Source of the DNA: Oceanicoccus sp. KOV_DT_Chl
GTDB taxonomy: Bacteria; Pseudomonadota; Gammaproteobacteria; Pseudomonadales; Dasaniaceae
Assembly (NCBI RefSeq): GCF_900120175.1
Contig: NZ_FQLF01000002.1
Coordinates: 1,612,001 to 1,676,000 of the forward strand
DNA length: 64,000 nucleotides
Reading direction: 5' to 3'
This document shows, piece by piece, positions 30,358 through 39,005 of this stretch; position 1 is the stretch's first letter, and each line of letters starts with the position of its first letter. A program made the position numbers and the translations under genes. The notes under the pieces are model-generated. The model was not told where the DNA came from. It did not search any database and was given only the letters and a program-made list of their open reading frames with translations.

Positions 30358-30660
30358 TTAAACAATCGGGTTATGCACCGTGACTAATTTAGTACCATCG
30401 GGAAAAGTGGCTTCGACCTGTACCTCATGCAGCATTTCAGCGACACCATCCATAACCTCATCGGCACTGAGAATAGTGCGACCATGACTCATCATATCCG
30501 CGACCGATCGGCCTTCACGCGCACCTTCCATAATTTCTGCACTGATTAGCGCGACTGCTTCCGGATAATTCAGCTTCAACCCTTTGGCTTTGCGCCGCTC
30601 CGCCAACAGTGCGGCGGTAAAAATTAACAGCTTATCTTTATCACGTGGACTCAGTTCCAT
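30358..30660 (-). CDS. ureA: Urease gamma subunit UreA
   Basis: A 100-residue structural subunit with the typical [20 protein letters not shown] start and [19 protein letters not shown]. Together with UreB and UreC it forms the urease trimer of heterotrimers. It is 30 bp downstream of ureD and 30 bp upstream of ureB. Confidence 0.97.
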   Translation of the reverse strand: MELSPRDKDKLLIFTAALLAERRKAKGLKLNYPEAVALISAEIMEGAREGRSVADMMSHGRTILSADEVMDGVAEMLHEVQVEATFPDGTKLVTVHNPIV

Positions 30661-30690
30661 AATCTTTTAACCTATTACCTGAATGAATGA

Positions 30691-31584
30691 TTACGTATTC
30701 CAAATGCGCGGCCGCAACATCGGCCGTATCATTAATGTGGGCCGCAACTGCTGCCATATTCTTTCAAAACCGCGCCGGCACACTTCAGCAGAATTGCCCA
30801 AGTAGCGCACCAATAAAATACCATTGCGCTCACTCAATCCCCACTGCTGATTAGTATCGACTGCGGGCAATACTGCCCTAAGCGCTTCGGCGCTAATTGC
30901 CACACCCGTATTTATGGTCGCAAACAAAGTGCCGCTTACCGGTTGCTGCGCCATACCCCACGGGGCGTTAAGCATATCACTGCCGCCTCTAAAATTGACG
31001 CGGTCAATCAGTAGCGGGCGGCCTTCGCGATAAATTTCGATACGCTGCTTTACCTGCCCGCTATCAAAGCATTCGCCACTGGCGCGACGACCCAGACAAA
31101 CGATATCCCAACCCAGCAAACGACTATCAGCGGCCAAATCAAAACGGTTGCGCAATTCGCCCCTGGCCCCATTAAATAAAATAGTTTCCTGCGGCAGCCA
31201 TTCCAACTCAGCTCCCGCTGCCAGCTTCGCAGATACACCCTGGTATTGCGGCGAAGCCTGTGCGGCCACGCGATACAATTTACCCGCCGCAGGCGTCGTC
31301 ACCAAGGTTTGTGAAGCAGACTGGCAATCCAAACCAATGGTTAAATTATCCCCAGCCACCATGCCACCGGGCGGATGTAATAAATATAAATGACAAACGC
31401 CGCCCTCTGGATAAAACGGCCGCTGCACGCGCAACGGGCCGTGATGCACTGAAGATTGCAACACCGTACGCACGCCTTTGTGTTTTAACTGCAGCTGCAA
31501 ACTCGCTTGCCAGCCATCGGCCTGCTCGGCACAGAACGAAGGGGCTGATGCATTAACAGCTAAGGCAGATGATGAAACGGTCAA
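30691..31584 (-). CDS. ureD: Urease accessory protein UreD
   Basis: UreD is the scaffold that binds apo-urease and UreF/UreG during nickel insertion. Family patterns include PFYPEGGVCHLYLLHPPGG and LITPAAGK-like TTPAAGKLYR. The 297-residue frame starts at TTG 31584 with AAGAG 8 bp upstream; no suitable ATG was found. It opens the urease operon behind a candidate sigma-54 promoter. Confidence 0.93.
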   Translation of the reverse strand: MTVSSSALAVNASAPSFCAEQADGWQASLQLQLKHKGVRTVLQSSVHHGPLRVQRPFYPEGGVCHLYLLHPPGGMVAGDNLTIGLDCQSASQTLVTTPAAGKLYRVAAQASPQYQGVSAKLAAGAELEWLPQETILFNGARGELRNRFDLAADSRLLGWDIVCLGRRASGECFDSGQVKQRIEIYREGRPLLIDRVNFRGGSDMLNAPWGMAQQPVSGTLFATINTGVAISAEALRAVLPAVDTNQQWGLSERNGILLVRYLGNSAEVCRRGFERIWQQLRPTLMIRPMLRPRIWNT

Positions 31585-31657
31585 AATAAAGACTCTTTAT
31601 ATTTTATTGGCAGCAACAAATTGAAGCTAAGCATAAGTTTTAAGCTGACAAGATAGA

Positions 31658-31673
31658 AGCAAAAATTACACCA
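31658..31673 (-). promoter_or_regulatory. Candidate sigma-54 promoter of the urease operon
   Basis: On the minus strand TGGTGTAATTTTTGCT has GG-N10-GC spacing and a perfect TTTGCT -12 region; the -24 part matches TGG only. The start would be near 31647, about 60 bp before ureD. Confidence 0.5.
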
Positions 31674-31782
31674 GCGTCTATTAAGCTTCACTGAGGCTAA
31701 TGATATTACTGCGTACAGCGCAGCCAGCGGCGAATTGACCGCGCTGCACGCAGCGTCGTTGCTACCAGCACAAACCCAAGCA

Positions 31783-31799
31783 CGCACCATCAAAGTGCA
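31783..31799. promoter_or_regulatory. Candidate NtrC enhancer upstream of ureD
   Basis: CGCACC-ATCAA-AGTGCA matches the NtrC consensus TGCACC-N5-GGTGCA at 10 of 12 half-site positions. It is about 110 bp upstream of the candidate -24 element, mirroring the urtA arrangement. Confidence 0.5.
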
Positions 31800-31886
31800 G
31801 TTTTCAACATCTATCCAAGGATTTGCTGGCCAATACCCCGATAAAAAAATACAATCGCTGACAAATAGTTTGAGATTACTGCAACC

Positions 31887-32126
31887 ATGACTGTGAATGA
31901 CCGACTCGATAGTTTTATGCAACAAGCTAAGGCGCTGTTCCCCGGCGATAGCTTTTCTGCAGACATCGAAAAAAATTTGCGCGCGTTGGCGCAAAGTGCA
32001 TTTAGCAAACTGGATATGGTCAGTAAGGAAGAGTTTGATGCGCAAGTAGCGGTACTGCACCGCTCCAGAGAAAAAATTGACCAGTTAGAACAACAGCTTG
32101 CTGAATTAAGCGAGCAACTTAAATAG
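31887..32126 (+). CDS. ubiK: Ubiquinone biosynthesis accessory factor UbiK
   Basis: A 79-residue coiled-coil protein of the UbiK/YqiC family (DUF526-type): an amphipathic N-terminus followed by KLDMVSKEEFDAQVAVLHR and a heptad C-terminus. UbiK helps ubiquinone synthesis together with UbiJ under aerobic conditions. It lies 41 bp upstream of comM, as in Pseudomonas, where this pair is next to glnK. Confidence 0.88.
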   Translation: MTVNDRLDSFMQQAKALFPGDSFSADIEKNLRALAQSAFSKLDMVSKEEFDAQVAVLHRSREKIDQLEQQLAELSEQLK

Positions 32127-32167
32127 CTAACCCCACAACTAATGTAGTGTTTCAAGGAAGAAACCTT

Positions 32168-33658
32168 ATGTCACTCGCCATTGTTTATAGCCGCGCCAAG
32201 GCTGGCGTCGATGCGCCACTGGTCACAGTTGAAGTCCATTTATCCAACGGCCTGCCCTGCCTCAACATTGTAGGGCTGCCGGAAACTGCAGTTAAAGAAA
32301 GCAAAGACCGAGTACGCAGTGCCATTATCAACTCGCATTTTGAATTTCCCAGTCGTCGTATCACCATTAATCTAGCGCCGGCAGATTTACCCAAAGAAGG
32401 GGGCCGCTTTGATTTACCGATCGCACTGGGCATCCTTGCAGCCTCCGGGCAAATACCGTTGGAAGCCTTGCACAGCCATGAATTTTTAGGCGAGCTGGGC
32501 CTAACAGGTGAATTAAGGGCAGTACAAGGCGCGCTTCCCGCGGCGATTAAAAGTGCTGCCGCCAATAGAGCATTGGTCGTTCCACCCAACAACATTAATG
32601 AGGCGGCACTGTGTGAACAGGCGACGATTTATGCGGCCAATACGCTATTGCAATTATCCGCCCACCTCCATGGCCGCGAGACATTAACTCCGGCCACCAC
32701 CAGCGCCGATTTTATCACCGCCGAAGACTACCCCGATTTAAATGAAGTAAAGGGACAAGCCCAAGCCAAGCGCGCATTGGAAATTGCCGCCGCCGGCAAT
32801 CATAATCTGCTTTTTTCAGGCCCGCCCGGTACCGGTAAAACCATGTTAGCCAGCCGGCTACCCAGCATCCTGCCACCATTGACCCAGCAGGAAATGTTAG
32901 CGGTGGCGACAATTGTGTCGATTAGCCCTAATCATGCCAAACAATCTTTTTTTCAACGTCCTTTTCGCAACCCGCACCATACCGCCTCGGCCGTCGCCTT
33001 AGTCGGTGGTGGCAGCAACCCAAAACCGGGAGAAATTTCTTTGGCGCATCATGGGGTATTGTTTTTGGACGAGCTGCCGGAATTCCAGCGCAGTGTGCTG
33101 GAGGTATTACGTGAACCGATGGAGTCCGGTGAAATTATGATTTCCAGAGCCAGCCAACAAGTGTGTTTTCCCGCTGACTTTTTATTAATAGCCGCCATGA
33201 ACCCCTGCCCCTGTGGTTACTATGGCGACCTCCACTGCGCCTGCCGCTGTACCCCGGATCAACTGCGCCGCTATCGCGATAAAATATCCGGGCCACTATT
33301 AGATAGGATTGATATTCACGTTGCCGTTAATCGCTTACCCGCTAACACCTTTAGTCAGGCGGCACACAATGAAGAAAATTCGACCGACATTCGCCAACGT
33401 GTGATACAAGCACGGCAGCGCCAACAGCAACGCAGTCAAAAAACCAATGCGCAACTCAGCAATAAAGATATCGCCCAGCACTGCCAGCTAAACAACAATG
33501 ATCAGACCTTACTGGAACACGCCGTCACCAAGTTGCATTTGTCGCCCAGGGCGTATCATCGGATTTTACGGGTTGCGCGAACGATTGCAGATCTGGATGG
33601 TGCCGAAAAAATTGCTCATGCGCATCTAGCAGAAGCGATTGGCTATCGCGGAGGATAG
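32168..33658 (+). CDS. comM: YifB/ComM-family AAA+ ATPase
   Basis: A 496-residue Mg-chelatase-like AAA+ protein. The N-terminal domain (LVTVEVHLSNGLPCLNIVGL) is followed by Walker A GPPGTGKTMLAS, Walker B FLDELPEF and a zinc-like cysteine motif (NPCPCGYYGD and CRCTPDQL). ComM is a hexameric helicase for branch migration in natural transformation. ATG 32168 is preferred over upstream GTG. Its stop abuts the convergent kinase stop, with no room for a terminator between. Confidence 0.93.
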   Translation: MSLAIVYSRAKAGVDAPLVTVEVHLSNGLPCLNIVGLPETAVKESKDRVRSAIINSHFEFPSRRITINLAPADLPKEGGRFDLPIALGILAASGQIPLEALHSHEFLGELGLTGELRAVQGALPAAIKSAAANRALVVPPNNINEAALCEQATIYAANTLLQLSAHLHGRETLTPATTSADFITAEDYPDLNEVKGQAQAKRALEIAAAGNHNLLFSGPPGTGKTMLASRLPSILPPLTQQEMLAVATIVSISPNHAKQSFFQRPFRNPHHTASAVALVGGGSNPKPGEISLAHHGVLFLDELPEFQRSVLEVLREPMESGEIMISRASQQVCFPADFLLIAAMNPCPCGYYGDLHCACRCTPDQLRRYRDKISGPLLDRIDIHVAVNRLPANTFSQAAHNEENSTDIRQRVIQARQRQQQRSQKTNAQLSNKDIAQHCQLNNNDQTLLEHAVTKLHLSPRAYHRILRVARTIADLDGAEKIAHAHLAEAIGYRGG

Positions 33659-35410
33659 CTACACATTGAGCAATGGTTGTGACTGAATACTGCGAAACAA
33701 GTTAGTAATTTTCGGGAAATCAATGGGCTTGGTATAATAATCGTCAAACCCGGCTTGCAGGGCATGTTCAATGTGATCAGGTAAGGCATCAGCACTTAAC
33801 GCTACTATTTTTGTATTACTAAATGCTGGATTTTTTCGCATAAGTTTTACTGCTTCTACACCACTCATTGTCGGCATGTTGATATCCAAAATTATCAACG
33901 AAGGATTCATGCGTTCAGCCAGTTGCAAGCCCTCAACCATATTGCTACTGCTTTCAAAAATGAGGGACGGATATTTCCTGGCCACTACCTCCAGTAATTT
34001 CCGGTTAGCAGCACTGTCTTCAATATATAAAATTGAACCTTCTATATCATTAACTTTCGATATACTTTGTGCCTGTCCCTGATCTGGCATGATTTCATTT
34101 TTCAGTAGTATTTTTTCTCGCTGCCCCATAGGCAACGTCACGCTAAAACAACTGCCCTTTGCCTGACCGATAGGTTCAATTTTTATATCACCACGCATCT
34201 CTTCCACTAAATACTTACACAGCGACAAACCAATACCGGTACCTTGTATGGCACTTTTTTCCGCATAGGGTAAACGAGTGAAGGGCTGGAATAACTTCTT
34301 CGTTTCTTCGGGTAAAATACCAACACCGGTATCGATGACAGAAATTTTTACTTGATCTTTTTCCAGGTGTTCTGCGGTAATCGTTACACGGCCACTTTCA
34401 CAGTTATATTTAATGCCATTACTCAATAAATTTATCAGCACTTGCTTTAATCGCCGACTATTAGAAAATACACAAAGATCAACATCCTCAACCTGCAAGT
34501 CAATACCGTGATCCTCGGCCATCGGTCGCACCATCGCCACACTCTCCCCGACAGCAGTCTTTAAAGAAATATCTGACAAAGGAATTTTTAAACTCTGATT
34601 ATCGAGACACACAACATCCATGATGTCGATAATCAGTGTCAGCAGATGATCACCCGCGTTAATAATATGATCGAGTAATTGTTGCTGCTCGGTGTCGACT
34701 TCCGCAATATCCATCTTTAACAATTCTGAAAAACCCAACACTGCATTTAACGGTGTGCGTAACTCATGGCTCATCCGCGACAGGAATACGGTTTTCGCCT
34801 CACTGGCAACTTCTGCCTGTTCTTTTGCTTTATGTAACTCATCATTTGCTTGCTGAATGTTTAAATGTTGAACGCCAGCCTCGCCAATCATGACTGCCAA
34901 TTGCACAATAAACTCCATATTGCGCTGGACCTCGTCCTCGCTATAAATGGGTACGCGGCGGATCGCGTCCAGATAGCTTGCTTCATCAAAACCAACACTG
35001 GCTGCCTGCTGGCGATAAAACTCAAGATCCGGGGGGTCGAAAAAAAATTGGCCGATAAATACATTGGCAATATGGTAACCATCAATCACTACCGGCGTCG
35101 CCACATCAACCAGACCATTTTTGCAATAATAAACATTATATTTGCCGCCGCTCTTTAAATCATTGGCCAAAGCGGTATCGCTTTGCAAACAGCGCTTGGA
35201 AGTGATCTCATTCTGACGATGAAATTGGGTGCAGGAATCTTTCCAATTAGCGGCAATCAATACCTCACCATCCAGATCCAGCAGCGCAGCGGCTACATCA
35301 GTGATATTGGTATAACTATTAAATAGAGGAGTAAGCTTTGCGATGTCGAGTACATCCGAAACACTGAAAGGCATGCCATCGGTGGAAATAAGGTCTTGCG
35401 GTTTCTGCAT
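33659..35410 (-). CDS. Hybrid histidine kinase with PocR sensory domain
   Basis: A 583-residue cytoplasmic protein with four parts: a PocR ligand-binding domain (about 15-175, with cysteines in DSCTQFH, KRCLQS and YYCKNG), a coiled linker, a HisKA/HATPase kinase core (FLSRMSHELRTPLNAVLGF, histidine near 215; ATP-binding LINLLSNGIKYN, GVGILPEE, GTGIGLSLCK) and a receiver domain (LIILDINMPTMSG, aspartate near 513). No partner regulator is adjacent. Its leader contains two hairpins, one hiding the ribosome site. Confidence 0.9.
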   Translation of the reverse strand: MQKPQDLISTDGMPFSVSDVLDIAKLTPLFNSYTNITDVAAALLDLDGEVLIAANWKDSCTQFHRQNEITSKRCLQSDTALANDLKSGGKYNVYYCKNGLVDVATPVVIDGYHIANVFIGQFFFDPPDLEFYRQQAASVGFDEASYLDAIRRVPIYSEDEVQRNMEFIVQLAVMIGEAGVQHLNIQQANDELHKAKEQAEVASEAKTVFLSRMSHELRTPLNAVLGFSELLKMDIAEVDTEQQQLLDHIINAGDHLLTLIIDIMDVVCLDNQSLKIPLSDISLKTAVGESVAMVRPMAEDHGIDLQVEDVDLCVFSNSRRLKQVLINLLSNGIKYNCESGRVTITAEHLEKDQVKISVIDTGVGILPEETKKLFQPFTRLPYAEKSAIQGTGIGLSLCKYLVEEMRGDIKIEPIGQAKGSCFSVTLPMGQREKILLKNEIMPDQGQAQSISKVNDIEGSILYIEDSAANRKLLEVVARKYPSLIFESSSNMVEGLQLAERMNPSLIILDINMPTMSGVEAVKLMRKNPAFSNTKIVALSADALPDHIEHALQAGFDDYYTKPIDFPKITNLFRSIQSQPLLNV

Positions 35411-35488
35411 GATTACCTCAGTGCTGACTTTGCGTCCCAGCTACTGAGGATTATTCAGAGAGCAAGGAGGCGGGTTCGCTTCCTTGCT
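35411..35488 (-). promoter_or_regulatory. Structured leader of the PocR kinase gene
   Basis: The 5-prime leader folds into two hairpins. The one nearest the start pairs CCTCAGT with ACTGAGG (35443-35449 with 35416-35422) plus GCTG/CAGC, around a loop containing GGGACGCAAAG. Its descending arm contains the GAGG ribosome site 5 bp before the ATG, so folding should block translation. The loop sequence equals the core of c-di-GMP-I (GEMM-I) riboswitches, but the other conserved parts are not visible. Confidence 0.4.
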
Positions 35489-35498
35489 ATCATTTTTT
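35461..35498 (+). terminator. Intrinsic terminator on the plus strand, antisense to the kinase leader
   Basis: A 12-bp stem with one G-U pair (35461-35472 with 35477-35488, loop GGTT) followed by ATCA and six T on the plus strand. No plus-strand gene ends here; the nearest is comM, 1.8 kb upstream. It may stop antisense readthrough from comM or a small antisense RNA. Confidence 0.6.
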
Positions 35499-35789
35499 AT
35501 CTCTCTGTTAAGGTTAAGCCTAAGCGTTACCAATATCAAGCTGACAGCTTTATTACCAACACGGGACTTGTCCAATTGTCGCTCCAGCACCTTTTACAAG
35601 AAGCATAATTTATACCGGTTATTTTGTAGTCTAAGCACTTCAAACTATATTAACGACTATTCAGAACAAATTACGGCATTAATCCAGGAAACTAACCCTT
35701 AATTCACAATTGCGGATACACTAACCGCTCTATTAATGACTCAATACTAAAGCGGTTACAACCGAGCAGCGTAAAAAGGAAAAGGTTAT
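35499..35789. other. Intergenic region upstream of trhA
   Basis: About 290 bp without a convincing gene. It should contain the promoters of the kinase gene and trhA. Short frames here lack ribosome sites and recognisable products. Confidence 0.5.
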
Positions 35790-36416
35790 ATGTATCACGG
35801 AGAAAAGTTTAATAGCATCTCGCATCTGGTCGGCGCAGTGCTGGCTGTGATGGGGTTTGGTGCCTTGCTAACCGTCAGCATTCAACAAAATACGTTTGCC
35901 AGCATCGTTAGCTTTACCGTGTTTGGTTTGACCCTAATGCTGATGTATACCGCCTCAACGCTGTACCATAGTTTCCACAGCCCCAATCTGAAACGATTTT
36001 TCCAAAAACTGGATCATGTCGCCATCTATTTACTCATTGCCGGCACCTATACCCCCTATATGATGGTCTCGCTCAGCGAAGGCAACGGACCCATGATGCT
36101 GGCTATCGTATGGGGCCTGGCGGTAGTCGGTTTGATTCTGGATACGCTCATCACCAAGCGCATAAAAGCCCTGCAAATTGTTATTTACTTACTGATGGGA
36201 TGGGTCTGTGTGTTTGAGTTCAACCATTTGCAAGAAGCTATTGCGCAACCGGGTATTGCATTATTGGTGATAGGCGGTATTGCTTACACGGTGGGTGTGG
36301 TTTTTTATGTGTTGGACCATAAGAAAAAACTTAATCATGCCCATGGGATTTGGCATTTGTTTGTGTTGGTGGGGTCGGCTTGTCATTTTGTTTCTATTAT
36401 TGTTTATGTCCGGTAG
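35790..36416 (+). CDS. trhA: Hemolysin III / TrhA (PAQR) family membrane protein
   Basis: A 208-residue inner-membrane protein with seven hydrophobic helices. Family patterns are SHLVGAVLAVMGF near the start, STLYHSF, FQKLDHVAIYLLIAGTYTPYM and the C-terminal HAHGIWHLFVLVGSACHF. Despite the hemolysin name, bacterial PAQR proteins are linked to membrane fluidity homeostasis. AAAAGG lies upstream of the ATG. Confidence 0.9.
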   Translation: MYHGEKFNSISHLVGAVLAVMGFGALLTVSIQQNTFASIVSFTVFGLTLMLMYTASTLYHSFHSPNLKRFFQKLDHVAIYLLIAGTYTPYMMVSLSEGNGPMMLAIVWGLAVVGLILDTLITKRIKALQIVIYLLMGWVCVFEFNHLQEAIAQPGIALLVIGGIAYTVGVVFYVLDHKKKLNHAHGIWHLFVLVGSACHFVSIIVYVR

Positions 36417-36487
36417 ATAGGCCTCATTAATACGTGTGTAAATTTTCTTCCGGAATGTACTCAAATCTCGTAGCATAAATACCTAGG

Positions 36488-36720
36488 TCATTCCCGCGTA
36501 GGCGGGAATCCAGAGCTACAAAGTGAAAATTTCTATTGTAGATTCGGTGTTTAAATTTTTGGTTTAATTACTTGGACAGTTCGCCGGGGGTTACCTAGCA
36601 GCAAGTCACTTCTTCTTTATTCGCTACGCTGAGCCTACCCCGTGAAGCGTTTTGGGTACACCCTACGGGTTCGCCGATGCTCAACTTCATTTAGGGGAAG
36701 AAAGTCAAAGGCATGAATCA
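36488..36720 (-). repeat. Dispersed repeat, left copy (REP-like palindrome plus conserved arm)
   Basis: Starts with a palindrome ATTCCCGC/GCGGGAAT (36490-36509), followed by AATCCAGAGCTAC, a divergent AT-rich spacer, then GCCGGGGGTTACC and GCAAGTCACTTCTTCTTT. The same order of blocks occurs in inverted orientation at 40080-40388. The pair brackets the 36.8-39.8 kb gene island. Confidence 0.65.
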
Positions 36721-36879
36721 CTTTGCGATTCACTAATATCAATTAGGTTAACTTTCATCCGCCCCCAATTCCCAATCTTTGTAGCTAACGCCCTAATTTG
36801 CATTCTATTCTATTAAGCTTAGAATACGAATCGGATAATATAATCACAGCATTAACTAAATAAAGGGGGCATTAATCCT
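36721..36879. other. AT-rich intergenic segment before the substrate-binding protein gene
   Basis: Contains no recognisable gene. It presumably holds the promoter of the gene at 36880; a short AT-rich palindromic patch lies around 36810-36830. Confidence 0.4.
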
Positions 36880-37725
36880 GTGTTAATAAGATCAGCGCCC
36901 CGCTACTATCTTGCAATTTCGATTCTCCTCTGCTTTTACATTAATGCGGCATTCTCTCAATCCCCCATGATCATTGGCGGCCCTACCAAAGACCCACTTC
37001 CCCCTTACGGCTGGATTGATCAATGTACTGGTGAAGAACGTGGCTATATCAACCGCCTGGTATCCAGCGTGTTAGCCGAACTGGAAATTCCTTATCAACG
37101 GCTGCCAGCCACTGCGCTCAGCATGAATTACTTTAATCAGCTGATAGAACAACTAAACAACAATGATATTGATGCTGTCTATGCCTTATACCCTATGGCA
37201 TCACTTGATGGCGTTATATTCAGCAAAGAGCCTGTAACAATTACAACCGACGCCATTATCACCACTATTCACAATGCCGAATCTATAAAAAAAATTGATG
37301 ATCTTAAAGATAAAAAAGGTTTACTAGTGAGCTACGCCGCTGGCAATGATGTTTATTTTCATCTCGCCCGATATCAACAATTCGATCTGAATCTATCCTC
37401 AATTGGTACCGCCAAAAAAGGCTTTGAATTAATACTCGACAATACATTCGACTATATGATTAGCGAGAAAAGTATTTCTATTATTAATCTTAAGGAGCTG
37501 AGGCTAAACAAAAAGCTCGCTATCACTCAGCTGCCTGAATTAACTAACGCACTGCACTTTGCTATTTCAAAAAAATCCCAATGGGTAAACGTTATCGATG
37601 ACATTGACTCCAATCTTCGCAAGAAACGACTTAATGGACACAGCCAGGTCATTTATGAAGAATCCATGAAGGATTGGTTTTCAAATCTTAAATGCACGCC
37701 AAGGGCGAGTAACAGTATTGAGTGA
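36880..37725 (+). CDS. Periplasmic substrate-binding (SBP3-like) protein
   Basis: A 281-residue secreted protein with a signal peptide (YYLAISILLCFYINAAFSQS). The mature part looks like a family 3 extracellular solute-binding domain: GGPTKDPLPPYGWID, CTGEERGYINRLVSSVLAEL, then KKIDDLKDKKGLLVSYAAG. It is shorter in typical motifs than true amino-acid binders and no ABC genes adjoin, so it may be a stand-alone sensor-like protein. The start is GTG 36880; a GGGGG run 10-12 bp upstream may serve as ribosome site. It is AT-rich compared with flanking core genes. Confidence 0.65.
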   Translation: MLIRSAPRYYLAISILLCFYINAAFSQSPMIIGGPTKDPLPPYGWIDQCTGEERGYINRLVSSVLAELEIPYQRLPATALSMNYFNQLIEQLNNNDIDAVYALYPMASLDGVIFSKEPVTITTDAIITTIHNAESIKKIDDLKDKKGLLVSYAAGNDVYFHLARYQQFDLNLSSIGTAKKGFELILDNTFDYMISEKSISIINLKELRLNKKLAITQLPELTNALHFAISKKSQWVNVIDDIDSNLRKKRLNGHSQVIYEESMKDWFSNLKCTPRASNSIE

Positions 37726-37779
37726 AAATACACTAAGCACCAATTTCCACTTTAAATTACGCTTGTCTTGCTCAAGCAT

Positions 37780-38361
37780 TTATACCAATGCTCCAGAATC
37801 CACAGCGCCTTGAAGTTTTTTCTCAACAGCCTCCCACAGCTGCGCACTGCCGGCAGAGATTCTTTCACTATTAAGAGCAAATACCTTTTCTTTTGGAATG
37901 TTGTGCTTTTTCCAGCCATGGCCATCATCATGTATGTTATGCAACAAGGGAGGGACTCTATCGATAGCCTTGGCAAATTTTGCGTCACTAGTCATTCCTG
38001 CCTCAAATTCTTCCCACAGGGACAAATACTCAGCGCCCATACCATCGGGAAGCATATCTAACAATCGACGCAGACCGTCTTTTTCATCATTTTTTTGCTC
38101 AACGGTTTCGCTAGAGTAAATTATTTTATCGCCCGCATCGATTTCTCCCAAATCATGTATAAGAAGCATTTTAATCACACGGTTGATGTCGATCGGTTCA
38201 TTGGCATAATCCTTTAACATCAAAGCACTCAAGCAAACATGCCAGCTGTGCTCAGCAGAGTTTTCATAACGTTTCAACCCAACAGGCCTGGACTTTCTCA
38301 ATACGGCTTTGAGCTTTTCAATTTCAACCATGAAATCCAATATCTGGTTTATCTCGTTCAT
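37780..38361 (-). CDS. HD-domain phosphohydrolase (HDDC2/YfbR-like)
   Basis: A 193-residue HD-domain protein. Metal ligands are visible as the histidine in YENSAEHSWHV, the HD pair in MLLIHDLGEIDAGD and a later aspartate in KAIDRVPPLLHN. Related proteins (YfbR, HDDC2) are 5-prime deoxynucleotidases; the substrate here is unknown. It lies 35 bp downstream of a P-loop kinase-like gene on the same strand, a probable pair. Composition is AT-rich. Confidence 0.75.
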   Translation of the reverse strand: MNEINQILDFMVEIEKLKAVLRKSRPVGLKRYENSAEHSWHVCLSALMLKDYANEPIDINRVIKMLLIHDLGEIDAGDKIIYSSETVEQKNDEKDGLRRLLDMLPDGMGAEYLSLWEEFEAGMTSDAKFAKAIDRVPPLLHNIHDDGHGWKKHNIPKEKVFALNSERISAGSAQLWEAVEKKLQGAVDSGALV

Positions 38362-38396
38362 ATGACTCCTTTATTGTTGTTATATTTAGCGATAAA

Positions 38397-38933
38397 TTAA
38401 ATAGGCCGAACAGCCGTAAGGGTTTTTGTGTCCATTATAATAACTTTGTTATTTCTAACACTTTCGATGAAATGATAAAGATCATTATTATTGCAAATAG
38501 TAATATAGTTTTTCTTACTGATTTCTCTGAGAATACTTGGCCGTGCATATTTATTAAACTGCCAAATCAATTTTATAAGCCTATGAATTATCTTAATTTC
38601 AGGGCAGTTATTAGGTAGCTCTGGCCTTGTTGAAAATAAGTATTTAAAAGAACGTAATATCCCTCTTTTAAGACAAATATGCTGAGGGAAATCGAGGAAG
38701 ACAACCCAGTCAGCCGAGTCTCTTACCGTTGATGACACACCTTCAATTATCCAGTCGTGCTTTATTATTAATTCTTGCTCTCGAAAAGCTCGCTCTTCTT
38801 GAGGAGTTACAGTCCAGTTTTCCTTCCAAACAATTTTATCTAAGCCAAAGACAGGTATATTTAGGATGTCCCCCAGCTCTTTTGCAAGAGTCGTTTTACC
38901 ACTGCCTGCGTTACCTGTTATATGTATACGCAT
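38397..38933 (-). CDS. P-loop nucleotide kinase-like ATPase
   Basis: A 178-residue P-loop protein with Walker A GNAGSGKTTLAKELG at the N-terminus, then DKIVWKENWTVTPQEE and DWIIEGVSSTVRDSADWVVFLDFP. It resembles adenylate kinase-like proteins annotated as topology modulation (FlaR-like) proteins. The true substrate is not known. It ends 35 bp before the HD gene and is AT-rich, consistent with acquired DNA. Confidence 0.7.
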   Translation of the reverse strand: MRIHITGNAGSGKTTLAKELGDILNIPVFGLDKIVWKENWTVTPQEERAFREQELIIKHDWIIEGVSSTVRDSADWVVFLDFPQHICLKRGILRSFKYLFSTRPELPNNCPEIKIIHRLIKLIWQFNKYARPSILREISKKNYITICNNNDLYHFIESVRNNKVIIMDTKTLTAVRPI

Positions 38934-39005
38934 GACTCACCAATAAAAGCCTAACACAAAAAAGCAAAGCGAAAAGGGGTTGGTGAAAAATGGGAATTAT
39001 TATTC

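Larger units (their letters stand above)
31585..31886. other. Divergent intergenic region between ureD and ubiK
   Basis: About 300 bp without a gene. It carries the candidate sigma-54 promoter and NtrC-like site for ureD, listed separately, and must hold the ubiK-comM promoter, which I could not place confidently. Confidence 0.6.

Noticed and set aside
35396-35702. Two short overlapping plus-strand frames before trhA
   Set aside because: No ribosome sites or family resemblance; they run through the hairpin leader of the kinase.
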